Assembly (NCBI GenBank): GCA_965199555.1 | Contig: CBDASJ010000006.1 | Coordinates: forward strand, 186,001 to 250,000 | Reading direction: 5' to 3' | Source of the DNA: LMUY01 sp965199555 | GTDB lineage: Bacteria; Pseudomonadota; Alphaproteobacteria; Acetobacterales; Acetobacteraceae | Length of the DNA: 64,000 nucleotides | In this document: positions 8,074-16,116 of the stretch, in pieces | How positions within the stretch are numbered: position 1 is the first letter of the stretch | Layout of the letters: every line of letters starts with the position of its first letter | Made by a program: the position numbers and the translations under genes | The notes under the pieces: model-generated | Database searches by the model: none | Told to the model about the DNA's origin: nothing | The model's input: the letters and a program-made list of their open reading frames with translations, nothing else

Positions 8074-8834
8074 TGGGCGCGTCGATCCAGGTCAACGAAA
8101 CGCCGCTGGTGCTGTACACGCTGCGCCGGGCGGACGACGCACTCGTGCTGGGTCATCGCCTGTCCGAATGGTGCGGGCATGCACCCTCGCTAGAAGAAGA
8201 CATGGCGCTGGCCAATATCGGCCTGGATCTGCTTGGCCAGGCGCGCTCGCTGTATGCCTATGCCGCCGAGGTCGAGGCGGCCGGGCATGACGAGGATGGT
8301 TTTGCCTATCTGCGGGACGCGCCGCAATACCGTAACCTGCTACTGCTGGAACAGCCGAATGGCGATTTTGGCCAGACCATCGTGCGGCAGTTCTTCTACT
8401 CCGCGTTCGCCGACCCGTATTGGCGGGCGATGATGCACTCGCCGGACGCGACGCTGGCCGCGGTCGCCGCCAAGAGCGAGAAGGAGAGCGCCTACCATCT
8501 GCGGCATAGCAGCGAGTGGATGATCCGCCTGGGCGACGGCACGGAGGAAAGCCATCGCCGGGTACAGGCCGCCGTGGATACGCTTTGGCCTTTCACTGGC
8601 GAGATGTTCGAGGCGGATGGCGAGGACCAGTCCGGCGTGGCTGTCGACATGGCGGCGCTGCGCACCGAATGGCAGGCGACCGTCGCCAGCGTCCTGACCC
8701 AGGCGACGCTGACCCGGCCCGCCGGCACCTGGATGCATCGCGGTGGCCGCGTCGGGCGGCACACCGAGCACCTGGGTCCCATGCTGTCCGTGATGCAGCA
8801 TCTGCAACGGACGCATCCCGGGGCGACCTGGTGA
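8073..8834 (+). CDS. paaC: 1,2-phenylacetyl-CoA epoxidase, structural subunit PaaC
   Basis: A 253-residue diiron-fold subunit that pairs with PaaA but does not bind the catalytic iron. LSEWCGHAPSLEEDMALANIG and AVAAKSEKESAYHLRHSSEW are characteristic PaaC segments. The ATG at 8073 overlaps the paaB stop. Upstream in-frame Met codons exist but lie inside paaA and paaB. It ends at TGA 8832-8834, overlapping the GTG start of paaD. Confidence 0.96.
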   Translation: MGASIQVNETPLVLYTLRRADDALVLGHRLSEWCGHAPSLEEDMALANIGLDLLGQARSLYAYAAEVEAAGHDEDGFAYLRDAPQYRNLLLLEQPNGDFGQTIVRQFFYSAFADPYWRAMMHSPDATLAAVAAKSEKESAYHLRHSSEWMIRLGDGTEESHRRVQAAVDTLWPFTGEMFEADGEDQSGVAVDMAALRTEWQATVASVLTQATLTRPAGTWMHRGGRVGRHTEHLGPMLSVMQHLQRTHPGATW

Positions 8835-9313
8835 GCGAGCTGCTTGATCGAGCCCGCGAAGTGGCCGCCACGGTGGTGGACCCGGAGATCCCGGTGCTGA
8901 CCATCGCCGATCTGGGCGTGTTGCGCGACGTGCAGATGGCGGGCGATGCGGTGGAGGTGACGATCACCCCCACCTATTCCGGCTGCCCGGCGATGAACAT
9001 GATCGCCGTTGAAATCGGCCTGGCACTCGACCGGGCCGGCATCCCCGATGCGCGGGTAAGGACGGTCCTATCGCCCGCCTGGACGACGGATTGGCTGACC
9101 GAGGATGGGCGACGCAAGCTGACGGAGTACGGCATCGCCCCGCCCGTGCCCGGCAGCGGCCGTCGCGCCCTGTTCGGTGAGCAGGCGGTGACCTGCCCGC
9201 ATTGCGGCTCCGACGACACGCGGCAGTTAGCCGAGTTCGCGTCCACGTCGTGCAAGGCGCTGTGGCAATGCCAGACGTGCCGCGAACCGTTCGACTACTT
9301 CAAATGCCACTGA
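8831..9313 (+). CDS. paaD: phenylacetyl-CoA epoxidase assembly protein PaaD
   Basis: A 160-residue protein starting at GTG (GTGA overlap with the paaC stop). The N-terminal MIP18/DUF59 domain is clear (VDPEIPVLTIADLGVLRDV, then YSGCPAM). A C-terminal zinc-ribbon-like region has CPHCGS and CQTC pairs. PaaD is thought to help assemble the Fe-S or diiron centres of the epoxidase system. Its last ten bases overlap the start of paaE. Confidence 0.95.
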   Translation: MSELLDRAREVAATVVDPEIPVLTIADLGVLRDVQMAGDAVEVTITPTYSGCPAMNMIAVEIGLALDRAGIPDARVRTVLSPAWTTDWLTEDGRRKLTEYGIAPPVPGSGRRALFGEQAVTCPHCGSDDTRQLAEFASTSCKALWQCQTCREPFDYFKCH

Positions 9314-10413
9314 CGGGCGCGGACGCGACCGAGAAGATTGCCGCCCGCGCCCCGCGCTTCCATACGCTCCGGGTGGCGGACCTCCGCCGTGAGACTGCCG
9401 ACGCTGTGTCTGTCGCATTCGACATCCCGGCCGAACTTGCCCAGTCGTACACGTTCAACCCCGGCCAGTATCTGACCCTGCGCGCCACCGTCGCGGGCGA
9501 GGACATCCGCCGCTCCTATTCGATCTGCTCCGGCCCGGATGACGAACTGCGCATCGCGGTGAAGCGCGTGGATGGCGGGGCGTTTTCCACCTGGGCCAAT
9601 GAGATCCTGGCGCCCGGGCACGAAGTGCAGGTGATGACGCCGACCGGGCGTTTCGGCGTGTCCTTCGAGCCGGATGCGGCCCGCACCCATGTCGGGTTCG
9701 CCGCCGGCTCGGGCATCACGCCGATCCTGTCGCTGGCCCGCTTCATCCTGGCGCGCGAGCCGCACAGTGAGTTTTTCCTGTTCTACGGCAATCAGTCCGT
9801 GCGCGGCATGCTGTTCCGCGAAGCGCTGGAGGAGCTGAAGGACCGCTATCTCGGCCGCTTCTCGGTGTTCCACGTGCTGAGCCAGGAGGAGCAGGATATC
9901 CCGATCCTGCACGGCCGCATCGACGCCGAGCGGGTACGCCTGCTGCTGCGCCACATCGTGCCGGCCGCCAGCGTCGACCACGTGTTTCTGTGCGGCCCGT
10001 CCGGCATGCTGGACGCGGTGGAACCGGTGCTGGGCGAGTTGGGCATCCCAGCCGACCGCGTGCATGTCGAACGGTTCGTTTCGGCGTCCGGCGGCGTGCC
10101 CCGCCCGCGCACCGCCCCCACGAACGCCCCGCCCAGCCACGTCGCCAGCCTGGTCGTGGACGGCAACCGGCGGGACGTCCCCGTGGCGGATGGGGAAAGC
10201 GTGCTGGACGCGGCGTTGCGCGCCGGCATGGACCTGCCCTTCGCATGCAAGGGCGGCATGTGCAGCACCTGCCGCGCCCGCGTGATGGAGGGCACCGTCG
10301 ACATGACGGTGAACTACTCGCTGGAGCCGTGGGAGACCGAGGCCGGCTTCGTGCTGACCTGCCAGGCGCATCCCACCACGCCAAGGGTGGTCATCGACTA
10401 CGACGCAGTGTGA
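9304..10413 (+). CDS. paaE: phenylacetyl-CoA epoxidase reductase PaaE
   Basis: A 369-residue reductase that passes electrons from NADPH through FAD and a [2Fe-2S] cluster to PaaA. The FAD-binding RRSYSICSGP, the nucleotide-binding GFAAGSGITPILS and FLCGPSGM are visible. A C-terminal plant-type ferredoxin domain carries CKGGMCSTC followed by a last Cys in LTCQAHP. The start ATG at 9304 overlaps the end of paaD. No other paa genes (paaG, Z, J, K) follow in the window, so the lower pathway must lie elsewhere. Confidence 0.96.
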   Translation: MPLTGADATEKIAARAPRFHTLRVADLRRETADAVSVAFDIPAELAQSYTFNPGQYLTLRATVAGEDIRRSYSICSGPDDELRIAVKRVDGGAFSTWANEILAPGHEVQVMTPTGRFGVSFEPDAARTHVGFAAGSGITPILSLARFILAREPHSEFFLFYGNQSVRGMLFREALEELKDRYLGRFSVFHVLSQEEQDIPILHGRIDAERVRLLLRHIVPAASVDHVFLCGPSGMLDAVEPVLGELGIPADRVHVERFVSASGGVPRPRTAPTNAPPSHVASLVVDGNRRDVPVADGESVLDAALRAGMDLPFACKGGMCSTCRARVMEGTVDMTVNYSLEPWETEAGFVLTCQAHPTTPRVVIDYDAV

Positions 10414-10442
10414 ACTGATCCCCGGCGAAACGGGGGTAGTGC

Positions 10443-11669
10443 ATGCGGGGCTTGATCGGCTGGATGGCGTTGCTGCTCCTGGCATGGGCGTGCAGCGAGG
10501 ACCGGCGGCGCATCCCGTGGCGGATCGTGGCAGGCGGTTTGGTCCTTCAGGTCGCATTGGCAGTGCTGTTGATCGACGTGGCGCCGGCGCGGGCGGCGGT
10601 GCTGCTGTTGAACCACGTGGCGGACGCGTTGCAGCGTGCGACGGATGACGGCACGGCGTTCCTGTTCGGCTACCTCGGCGGCGGCACCCTGCCGTTCACT
10701 GAAACGCGGCCGGGCGCCAGCCTGATCCTGGCATTCAAGATCCTGCCGTTGGTGCTGGTGATCAGCGCGCTTGGCTCGCTGCTGTTCCATTGGGGCGTGC
10801 TGCAACGGATCACGGGCGCATTCGCTTTCGTGCTGCGCCGGGGGCTTGGCATCGACGGACCGTTGGCCCTGGCCGCGGCCATCCACATCTTCGTCGGCAA
10901 CATCGAGGCGCCGTTGCTGATCCGGCCCTACCTGACGGGCATGCAACGGGGCGAACTGTTCGCGGTGATGAGCTGCGGCATGGCGGGGATCGCCGGCACG
11001 GTGATGGTGATCTACAGCACCATCCTTGGCCCGGTCATCCCGAACGCGCTGGGCACGATCATCGTCGCCGCCGTGATCAGCACGCCGGCAGCGCTGGCCG
11101 TGTCTGCCCTGATGGTGCCGTTCCGCCCCGCGACGATGTCAGTCGCCGCCGCCGTGGACCGCGGGCAGGCGGCCGGCAGCCTGGACGCGCTGGTGCGCGG
11201 CACGGCGGACGGCATCGGCCCGTTGGTTGGCATCACCACGACCTTGCTGGTGGCGGTGGCGTTGGTAAGCCTGCTGAACGGGGCACTCGCCCTGCTGCCC
11301 GGCGGCTGGACGCTGGAGGCGTTGTTCGCCCTGCCCTTCCGCCCGGTGCTGTGGCTGATCGGCGTGCCCTGGGCGGAAACGGAAACGGCCGGGTTGTTGA
11401 TGGGCACGAAGACCGTGCTGAACGAGTTCGTCGCCTACCTGCGCTTTGCGGCGCTACCGCCGGACGGCTTGAGCGCGCACTCAAGGATCATCCTAACTTA
11501 CGCGCTATGCGGGTTCGCTAATTTTGGCTCGCTAGGGATTGTCATCGGCGGCATGGGCGCGATGGTGCCGGAGCGGCGCGCGGAGATTACGGCGTTGGGC
11601 CTGCGCTCACTGGTATCAGGGACGATTGGGACTTGCATGAGCGGGGCGTTGGCCGGGGTGCTGACGTAA
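10443..11669 (+). CDS. concentrative nucleoside transporter (NupC/CNT family)
   Basis: A 408-residue membrane protein with about ten hydrophobic segments. CNT hallmarks include FAFVLRRGLGIDGPLALAAA, a conserved NIEAPLLIRPYL segment (family motif GQTEAPLLI), GTKTVLNEFVAYL and the C-terminal CGFANFGSLGI. The fold imports nucleosides with protons or sodium across the inner membrane. Most family members have Q-T-E where this has N-I-E, so specificity may differ. It follows paaE by 29 nt on the same strand and may be read from the same transcript, though it has no obvious role in phenylacetate use. Confidence 0.88.
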   Translation: MRGLIGWMALLLLAWACSEDRRRIPWRIVAGGLVLQVALAVLLIDVAPARAAVLLLNHVADALQRATDDGTAFLFGYLGGGTLPFTETRPGASLILAFKILPLVLVISALGSLLFHWGVLQRITGAFAFVLRRGLGIDGPLALAAAIHIFVGNIEAPLLIRPYLTGMQRGELFAVMSCGMAGIAGTVMVIYSTILGPVIPNALGTIIVAAVISTPAALAVSALMVPFRPATMSVAAAVDRGQAAGSLDALVRGTADGIGPLVGITTTLLVAVALVSLLNGALALLPGGWTLEALFALPFRPVLWLIGVPWAETETAGLLMGTKTVLNEFVAYLRFAALPPDGLSAHSRIILTYALCGFANFGSLGIVIGGMGAMVPERRAEITALGLRSLVSGTIGTCMSGALAGVLT

Positions 11670-11748
11670 TCGGGCAAGACCGAAATTTGGCGGCCGGCTA
11701 AAGTTCGGCGCCCGACTGAACCTGGCAAAAATCCGGGGAGCCGGCAGG

Positions 11749-11905
11749 GACTGAGAGATACCGTGCGAGGAACGTCCCGCAAGGATTTACCCCATCGACC
11801 TCGGCGCTTTGGGAGCACGCCATAGAACGTGGCGTGATCGTCGGCGGGACCGTTTAGCCTGCTGGACGCGGTAGCACAGGGCTGCCGGGGTAAGCGGGGG
11901 CGGTC
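11749..11905 (+). ncRNA. candidate IS110 bridge RNA in the left non-coding end
   Basis: IS110-group elements are known to encode a structured bridge RNA in the non-coding end upstream of the transposase. This 157-nt leader has a perfect 7-bp hairpin (CACGCCA 11816-11822, loop 7 nt, TGGCGTG 11830-11836). A second foldable segment lies around 11857-11880 (CCTGCT facing AGCACAGG with one bulge). The two-hairpin layout and the position are suggestive. I have not matched loop sequences to target and donor sites, so this is an inference. Confidence 0.35.
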
Positions 11906-12946
11906 ATGGTGCAGGAACAGTTTGTCGGGTTTGACGTATCGCAGTCCGAAACGGCGATATGCGTGGTGGATGGCGTCGGTAAGGTAGTGTGGCAGGGCAA
12001 GTGCACCTCCACCCCGGAGGCGATGGCGGCAACTGTCCGGCGCCGCGCCCCGCATGCGACGAGGATTGCGCTCGAGACTGGCCCGATGTCCGCCTGGCAC
12101 TATCGCAGCCTGACCGCTCTCGGTCTGCCGGTGGTCTGCGTCGATGCCCGCCACGCCAAGGCAGCACTGGCGATGCAGCTGAACAAGACCGATGCCAACG
12201 ACGCGGTCGGCCTGGCGCAGATCGTGCGCACGGGCTGGTATCGCGAGGTGGCGGTCAAAAGCGAGCACAGCCATCGTACCCGCGGGCTGCTAGCAGCTCG
12301 GGCCAAGCTGGTTGGTATGCGCAAGGAGGTTGCCAACCAGCTTCGCGGCCTGCTGAAGGTGTTCGGCCACGTAATCGGGGCGGCCAGCGGGGAGAGGTTC
12401 GACGCCCGTGCGCGCGAGCTGGCCGCGGGCGACACCACGCTGACGGTCACGGCCGAGGCCCTGTTGGCCGCCCGTGCCGCCCTTGCGGCGCAGGTTGCGC
12501 GGCTGGACAAACTGCTCCTCGCCCAAGCGCGGCAGGATCCGGCGTGCCAACGGCTGATGACTGTTCCCGGGGTGGGCGCCATCACCGCCACGGCGTTCGT
12601 CGCCACGATCGACGATCCGGCCCGCTTCAAGCACTCCGCCAGCGTGGGCGCCTATCTCGGGCTGACACCAAGGCGCTACCAGTCCGGGACGATGGACGTC
12701 TCGGGGCATATCTCGAAGGCGGGTGACGCCCTGCTGCGATGCTACCTGTTCGAGGCCGCCACGACGTTGCTGTCGCGGGTGCAGAAAACTTCGACCCTGA
12801 AGGATTGGGGCACCCGTCCGGCCAAGCGGATCGGACACAAGAAGGCCCGAGTGGCGATCGCCCGCAAGCTGGCGGTGATTCTGCATCGCATGTGGGCCGA
12901 CAAGGAAGACTTCCGTCCAGTGCCGGCTATCGCCGCAGCGGCATAG
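11906..12946 (+). CDS. IS110-family transposase
   Basis: A 346-residue transposase. The N-terminal RuvC-like DEDD domain has GFDVSQS, ALETGPMS and NKTDANDA. The C-terminal Transposase_20 domain has VPGVGAITATAF, then GAYLGLTPRRYQSG and GHISKAGDALLR, which holds the region of the catalytic serine. Length and order match IS110 and not the IS1111 subgroup, in so far as the long non-coding segment lies upstream of the gene. The frame is intact, so the element may be active. Confidence 0.95.
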   Translation: MVQEQFVGFDVSQSETAICVVDGVGKVVWQGKCTSTPEAMAATVRRRAPHATRIALETGPMSAWHYRSLTALGLPVVCVDARHAKAALAMQLNKTDANDAVGLAQIVRTGWYREVAVKSEHSHRTRGLLAARAKLVGMRKEVANQLRGLLKVFGHVIGAASGERFDARARELAAGDTTLTVTAEALLAARAALAAQVARLDKLLLAQARQDPACQRLMTVPGVGAITATAFVATIDDPARFKHSASVGAYLGLTPRRYQSGTMDVSGHISKAGDALLRCYLFEAATTLLSRVQKTSTLKDWGTRPAKRIGHKKARVAIARKLAVILHRMWADKEDFRPVPAIAAAA

Positions 12947-13314
12947 CGCTCGCGCTCACCAGGTTCCCCGCAAGGGGATCAGGTCGTCCCTGCCGGGACG
13001 AGGCTTCGAACACCCCCGCCCTGCCCGTTGCGGCCGCTATGGACCGCGCATTCAGAACGTTGGGGAGTTCGTCGCGCCATACGCCAACATGCGGCGGGCC
13101 CGTCCTGACCGCGAAGACAACCATGGAGCCGGCAGGTATGATGGCTTCGACAGAGCGGGACTTGGCGATGAAACGTTTACGCTGCATTACAAGCGCGCAT
13201 ACTCTGGTATGTGCTGCGCTTGGATCAATGCTGGCCTCGGCACATGCTCAGGAACCTGATGCAATCGACCAAATTTATCACGCTCCGATACCAGGCCTTA
13301 GAGTCGATCCAAGA

Positions 13315-13902
13315 TCATGTTGTTTTCTGACATAGGCGTCGGAGCATCAGCCTGATTGACGCCCAACGCAGGAAAGCGAGGGCGTTACGGTTCAGGCACT
13401 CCCAATCCTTGGCCAAGCGTCGGCAGCGGTTCAGCCAGGCGATCGTGCGTTCGACGATCCAGCGTTTTGGCAGCACGACGAAGCGAGCGACGTCGGATCG
13501 CTTGACGATCTCGATGTTGACCTGGCTGCAGACGTGGGCCAACCCGTCCTGAAAGCGTGGTCCCTGGTAGCCACCGTCGGCATAGAGCTTGAGCAGGAAC
13601 GGGTAGAGCCCGAACAACGAGGCCATCAGCAGCACACCGCCATCACGGTCTTGGATGTCGGCGGCATGTACGATCGCTTGCATCAGCAAGCCTTGCGTAT
13701 CGACAAGGACGTGGCGCTTCTTGCCTTTGATTTTCTTGCCCGCATCAAAGCCGGGCGGGTCCGAAATCCCCCTTTTTCCGCGCTCTTGACACTTTGACTG
13801 TCGATAATGGCCGCAGTCGGGCTCGCTTGGCGCCCTGCCTGCTCGCGGCAGGCGACGTAAAGCGCGTGGTGCAGCCGGTCGAGCGTGCCGTCGTGCTCCC
13901 AA
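13315..13902 (-). CDS. IS5/IS427-type transposase, OrfB
   Basis: A frame of up to 195 residues overlapping OrfA. Its real homology begins at the slippage run and continues with GFDAGKKIKGKKRHVLVDTQ, then LYADGGYQG and the late WIVERTIAWLNRCRRLAKDW with E of the DDE triad. The first 60 or so residues of the open frame are a shadow of OrfA. It probably has no start of its own and is expressed as an OrfA-OrfB fusion. Confidence 0.82.
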   Translation of the reverse strand: MGARRHARPAAPRALRRLPRAGRAPSEPDCGHYRQSKCQERGKRGISDPPGFDAGKKIKGKKRHVLVDTQGLLMQAIVHAADIQDRDGGVLLMASLFGLYPFLLKLYADGGYQGPRFQDGLAHVCSQVNIEIVKRSDVARFVVLPKRWIVERTIAWLNRCRRLAKDWECLNRNALAFLRWASIRLMLRRLCQKTT

Positions 13903-14150
13903 CGCTTGAAGTAAAAGTTAACCGTGCTGCGCGGCGGCAGGTCCTTGGGGATCGCGGCCCACTGGCACCCGGTGCTCAGCACATACATCAGCCCGTTGAC
14001 TATCTCGCGCACATCCACCGTCCGCTTGTTGCCACCCCGCTTGGCGCGAGGGATCAGCGGCTTGGTCAGCGACCACTCGGCATCCGTCAGGTCGCTTGGA
14101 TATCGCAACCTACTACGGTCATACCGACCGCGGTTCTCAACCGTCCACAT
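13683..14150 (-). CDS. IS5/IS427-type transposase, OrfA
   Basis: This 155-residue frame carries the N-terminal DUF4096-like part of IS427 transposases: LRYPSDLTDAEWSLTKPLIP, VNGLMYVLSTGCQWAAIPKD and the first catalytic segment AAIIDSQSVKSAEKGG. After the AAAAAGGGGG run near 13780 the frame loses homology, because the true continuation is in the -1 frame (OrfB). A full transposase of about 270 residues would arise by slippage at that run. Confidence 0.85.
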   Translation of the reverse strand: MWTVENRGRYDRSRLRYPSDLTDAEWSLTKPLIPRAKRGGNKRTVDVREIVNGLMYVLSTGCQWAAIPKDLPPRSTVNFYFKRWEHDGTLDRLHHALYVACREQAGRQASPTAAIIDSQSVKSAEKGGFRTRPALMRARKSKARSATSLSIRKAC

Positions 14151-14317
14151 TCCACTACCCTCGCGACTCGACGCAAAGCGATGGAATCACAACCGACTCA
14201 CCAGACTCAACATGATCTTGGATCGACACTTAATCAATCCCCGTATAGCTCCCTGTCCACGGATGAACGCCAGGCAAACGGAAAGAAAGTCGTTGGCTTT
14301 GCGCGCTCAGCTGCATC

Positions 14318-14515
14318 ATGAACTATGGAGCTGTTAGCTCGCGTGAGCCCTCGGATTTGACGGATGCCGAAATGAAGCTCTGCTCGGATGCTTGTTTTGT
14401 GGGCCATGAACCTCAGGACTTTCCACACTACGCAGACCTGAAAGCAAAGGCAGTTGGCGATCTGCTGCAAGCAAAGACGCTTGGGTCACCGACGACACTA
14501 ACCATTCCGCCGTAA
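14318..14515 (+). CDS. small hypothetical protein downstream of the interrupted gene
   Basis: A 65-residue frame starting MNYGAVSSREPSDLTDAEMK. Its ATG overlaps the TGA of the interrupted secreted-protein gene (ATGA at 14318-14321), an arrangement seen in coupled genes. It has two Cys (LCSDACF) and no signal peptide. Base composition is lower in GC than the surrounding chromosome. It could also be the 3' part of the upstream gene after an old frameshift. I recognise no family. Confidence 0.35.
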   Translation: MNYGAVSSREPSDLTDAEMKLCSDACFVGHEPQDFPHYADLKAKAVGDLLQAKTLGSPTTLTIPP

Positions 14516-14603
14516 CGGACATACGCCACAGAGCCCTTGCATCCAAGCTCGTGATCAGACAACGGGCAGGATAGCATGGTTCGTGGACAGACCGGGAACG
14601 AGA

Positions 14604-14771
14604 TTAAGCCGCGGCTGATACGGCGAGTTTTACGGACGAGCCGCGGCGCAAGGGCCTGAACCCGTCTGGATCAGTGCCCGCGTCGGCGCTCCATAAGAAA
14701 TCGCCGGTGAGGTTGATGTGCTGCCGGCCGAGTGCGGCGAGGTAAGCGAGGAGCGCATCTGGAATGACATT
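14604..14771 (-). pseudogene. C-terminal fragment of a Tn3-family transposase (tnpA)
   Basis: The minus strand reads VIPDALLAYLAALGRQHINL, then TGDFLW, then GFRPLR and a stop at 14604-14606. This is the conserved end of Tn3-family transposases, where I-P-D-E-L-L, P-L-G-W-E-H-I-N-L-T-G-D-Y-x-W and P-L-R are diagnostic. Only about 55 codons remain; the rest of tnpA is absent. It lies next to a resolvase remnant, so both are probably leftovers of one transposon. Confidence 0.7.
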
Positions 14772-14922
14772 GCAGCCGCGGCGTGCTGCCTAGCTGCCCC
14801 TCGGTCAGCGCGCGACGTCTTGGCATGGTAACTGTCCGATGGAGTATAGGCTGATCGCTATGATCTCAATCCGGCAGGAACAAGGGTTTGCAGCTCGGTC
14901 AGCGAGGTGAGTTCAATTGGGA

Positions 14923-15060
14923 CAGCGCGTGGCGCTCTACTGCCGGGGGCTCGACCACCGACCAGTCCTGTGCGCGACAGCGTGAACTGGGTCAGGAGCG
15001 TATCCGCTCCGGGATCGCGGCGTCGGGCTGAGCAAGAACACGGTGGTGGAAATTATGAAA
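14923..15060 (+). pseudogene. decayed serine resolvase (tnpR-like) fragment
   Basis: QRVALYCRG in one frame followed by STTDQSCARQREL in the next frame reconstructs the N-terminus of a small serine recombinase (R-V-x-x-Y-C-R-V-S-T-x-D-Q), with one extra base between the halves. ERIRSGIAA and then LRDRGVGLSKNTVVEIMKR resemble the resolvase linker and helix-turn-helix. The catalytic core between them is deleted and the frame changes at least twice. It is the partner of the tnpA fragment on the other strand. Confidence 0.5.
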
Positions 15061-16116
15061 CGAAGCCGAGTCGCTCCGCTTGCAACACTGGTCCTGTACT
15101 TTGCCGGTGGTTCCGCTTGGGCGCTGGCTCCACTGCCAGAGGCGACATCGCAGCACGCTGCTGATGTAGCCCCCCGAACTCGGCGAGCTTGTGCAGACAT
15201 TGCGGCCGTGGCGAATCGCGGTGTGCGGGCACTGCGCGCCGCGGATCTGGTCGGCCGCAATGTGCCTATTGACCTGAGCAACGACGGCCATCCAAGAACG
15301 ATCCTCCGACTCGACGACCAAGGCACGATGCACATGCCTTACCTTGCGGACGAAGCACATCAGCCGATCGGAGGGTCGAACTACCTTGAGGCTGCCCGCT
15401 GGGCTAGCGAGGTCGTGGTGCTCAACGTGGAGCAGCGTACCTGGAGGGTCGATTGGGATGCCGGCAGCCTGGACGGCACCGCGGCGTTGGCTGGTGCTAC
15501 GGACGGCACGGCCATTTGTCGTTTCCACACGGCTTGGCCGGCACCAACGCTCAAGCTGTTGCCAGACGCGGAGCCGGGGCGGGCACAAACGTATCGCACC
15601 CTGCTACTCGGAGGGGGTGTGGTGCCGCCTACAACCGGCATTGACCCTGACACCGTGCAGGCTGCCTCCAACCTGTCCGACACCTCCCTTAGTGTTGTAG
15701 CGCCATCCTGGCGTGTGGACCTGATGAACCGCGGGCAGCCAATGACGCTAATACGGCTCAGCCTCGCGTCCAGCGCTGGGCGTGGCTGCGACTACGACCA
15801 ACTGGGGCTTGTAAGGGATGGTCGGCTAACAGCCGTCGGGCTTGGACGGGCATGGTTAGAAGACCGCGCTCCCCTCGCCCCTGCCTCGCCTGCGCTCCAA
15901 CGACAGCTTGAGCACATCGTGTGTTCCGGCGTGACGGAAACGCCATTGCTGGACGGAAAAGGGCGAGCCTATGTGCTGTTCGACAACGTCGCCAAGTTCC
16001 CGGACAGGGTGGAACGGGTCAGGCTGCTTGCAGGCGCGTCGAAGGGGACGATGCGAGTGCTGGCGCGGCTATCTTGGAGAGCCCAAAATGAGGCTCTGCC
16101 GCCACCGCCGTTGTAG
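15055..16116 (+). CDS. hypothetical secreted protein with internally repeated segment
   Basis: A 353-residue protein with a signal peptide (MKRSRVAPLATLVLYFAGGS, cleavage near AWALA). No known family is recognised. Two segments resemble each other: VPIDLSNDGHPRTILRL (about residues 70-86) and RVDLMNRGQPMTLIRL (about 219-236), which suggests an internal duplication of an all-beta unit. Several paired Cys fit a periplasmic location. The ATG at 15055 sits inside the resolvase remnant, so the start region was probably created when mobile DNA was inserted upstream. Confidence 0.55.
   Translation: MKRSRVAPLATLVLYFAGGSAWALAPLPEATSQHAADVAPRTRRACADIAAVANRGVRALRAADLVGRNVPIDLSNDGHPRTILRLDDQGTMHMPYLADEAHQPIGGSNYLEAARWASEVVVLNVEQRTWRVDWDAGSLDGTAALAGATDGTAICRFHTAWPAPTLKLLPDAEPGRAQTYRTLLLGGGVVPPTTGIDPDTVQAASNLSDTSLSVVAPSWRVDLMNRGQPMTLIRLSLASSAGRGCDYDQLGLVRDGRLTAVGLGRAWLEDRAPLAPASPALQRQLEHIVCSGVTETPLLDGKGRAYVLFDNVAKFPDRVERVRLLAGASKGTMRVLARLSWRAQNEALPPPPL

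Larger units (their letters stand above)
11737..13136 (+). mobile_element. IS110-family insertion sequence (boundaries approximate)
   Basis: The transposase gene at 11906-12946 is flanked by a 12-bp direct repeat GGAGCCGGCAGG at 11737-11748 and 13125-13136. The implied length of about 1.4 kb is normal for IS110 elements, which lack long terminal inverted repeats and usually make no target duplication. A short direct repeat at the two ends fits a target core shared with the element. About 157 nt of non-coding DNA lie between the left repeat and the transposase, and 180 nt lie after it. The left edge falls 67 nt past the nucleoside transporter, which looks full length. Confidence 0.6.
13301..14229 (-). 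mobile_element. IS5 family (IS427-type) insertion sequence with 22-bp ends and TTA duplication
   Basis: A complete 929-bp element. The left end GAGTCGATCC (from 13301) and the reverse complement of the right end (GTGTCGATCC, to 14229) match over 22 bp with one mismatch; the shared core is GTCGATCCAAGATCATGTTG. The target triplet TTA is duplicated at 13298-13300 and 14230-14232, as expected for the TNA-targeting IS427 group. Two overlapping reading frames on the minus strand encode the transposase. The sharp ends and intact frames suggest a recent insertion. Confidence 0.9.
13168..14321 (+). pseudogene. small secreted-protein gene split by the IS5-type element
   Basis: The 5' part (13168-13300) encodes MKRLRCITSAHTLV, a hydrophobic core and ASAHAQEP, a typical Sec signal peptide with an AxA cleavage site. 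The IS element begins at 13301. If the element and one copy of the TTA duplication are removed, the frame continues without a break through 14233-14321 (residues NQSPYSSLSTDERQANGKKV onward) to TGA at 14319-14321. This gives a protein of about 74 residues. I do not recognise the product. In its present state the 5' fragment reads only a few codons into the element before stopping. Confidence 0.6.

Noticed and set aside
9295..10557. 420-codon minus-strand frame opposite paaE
   Set aside because: It is a shadow of paaE, which has complete flavin, nucleotide and 2Fe-2S motifs.
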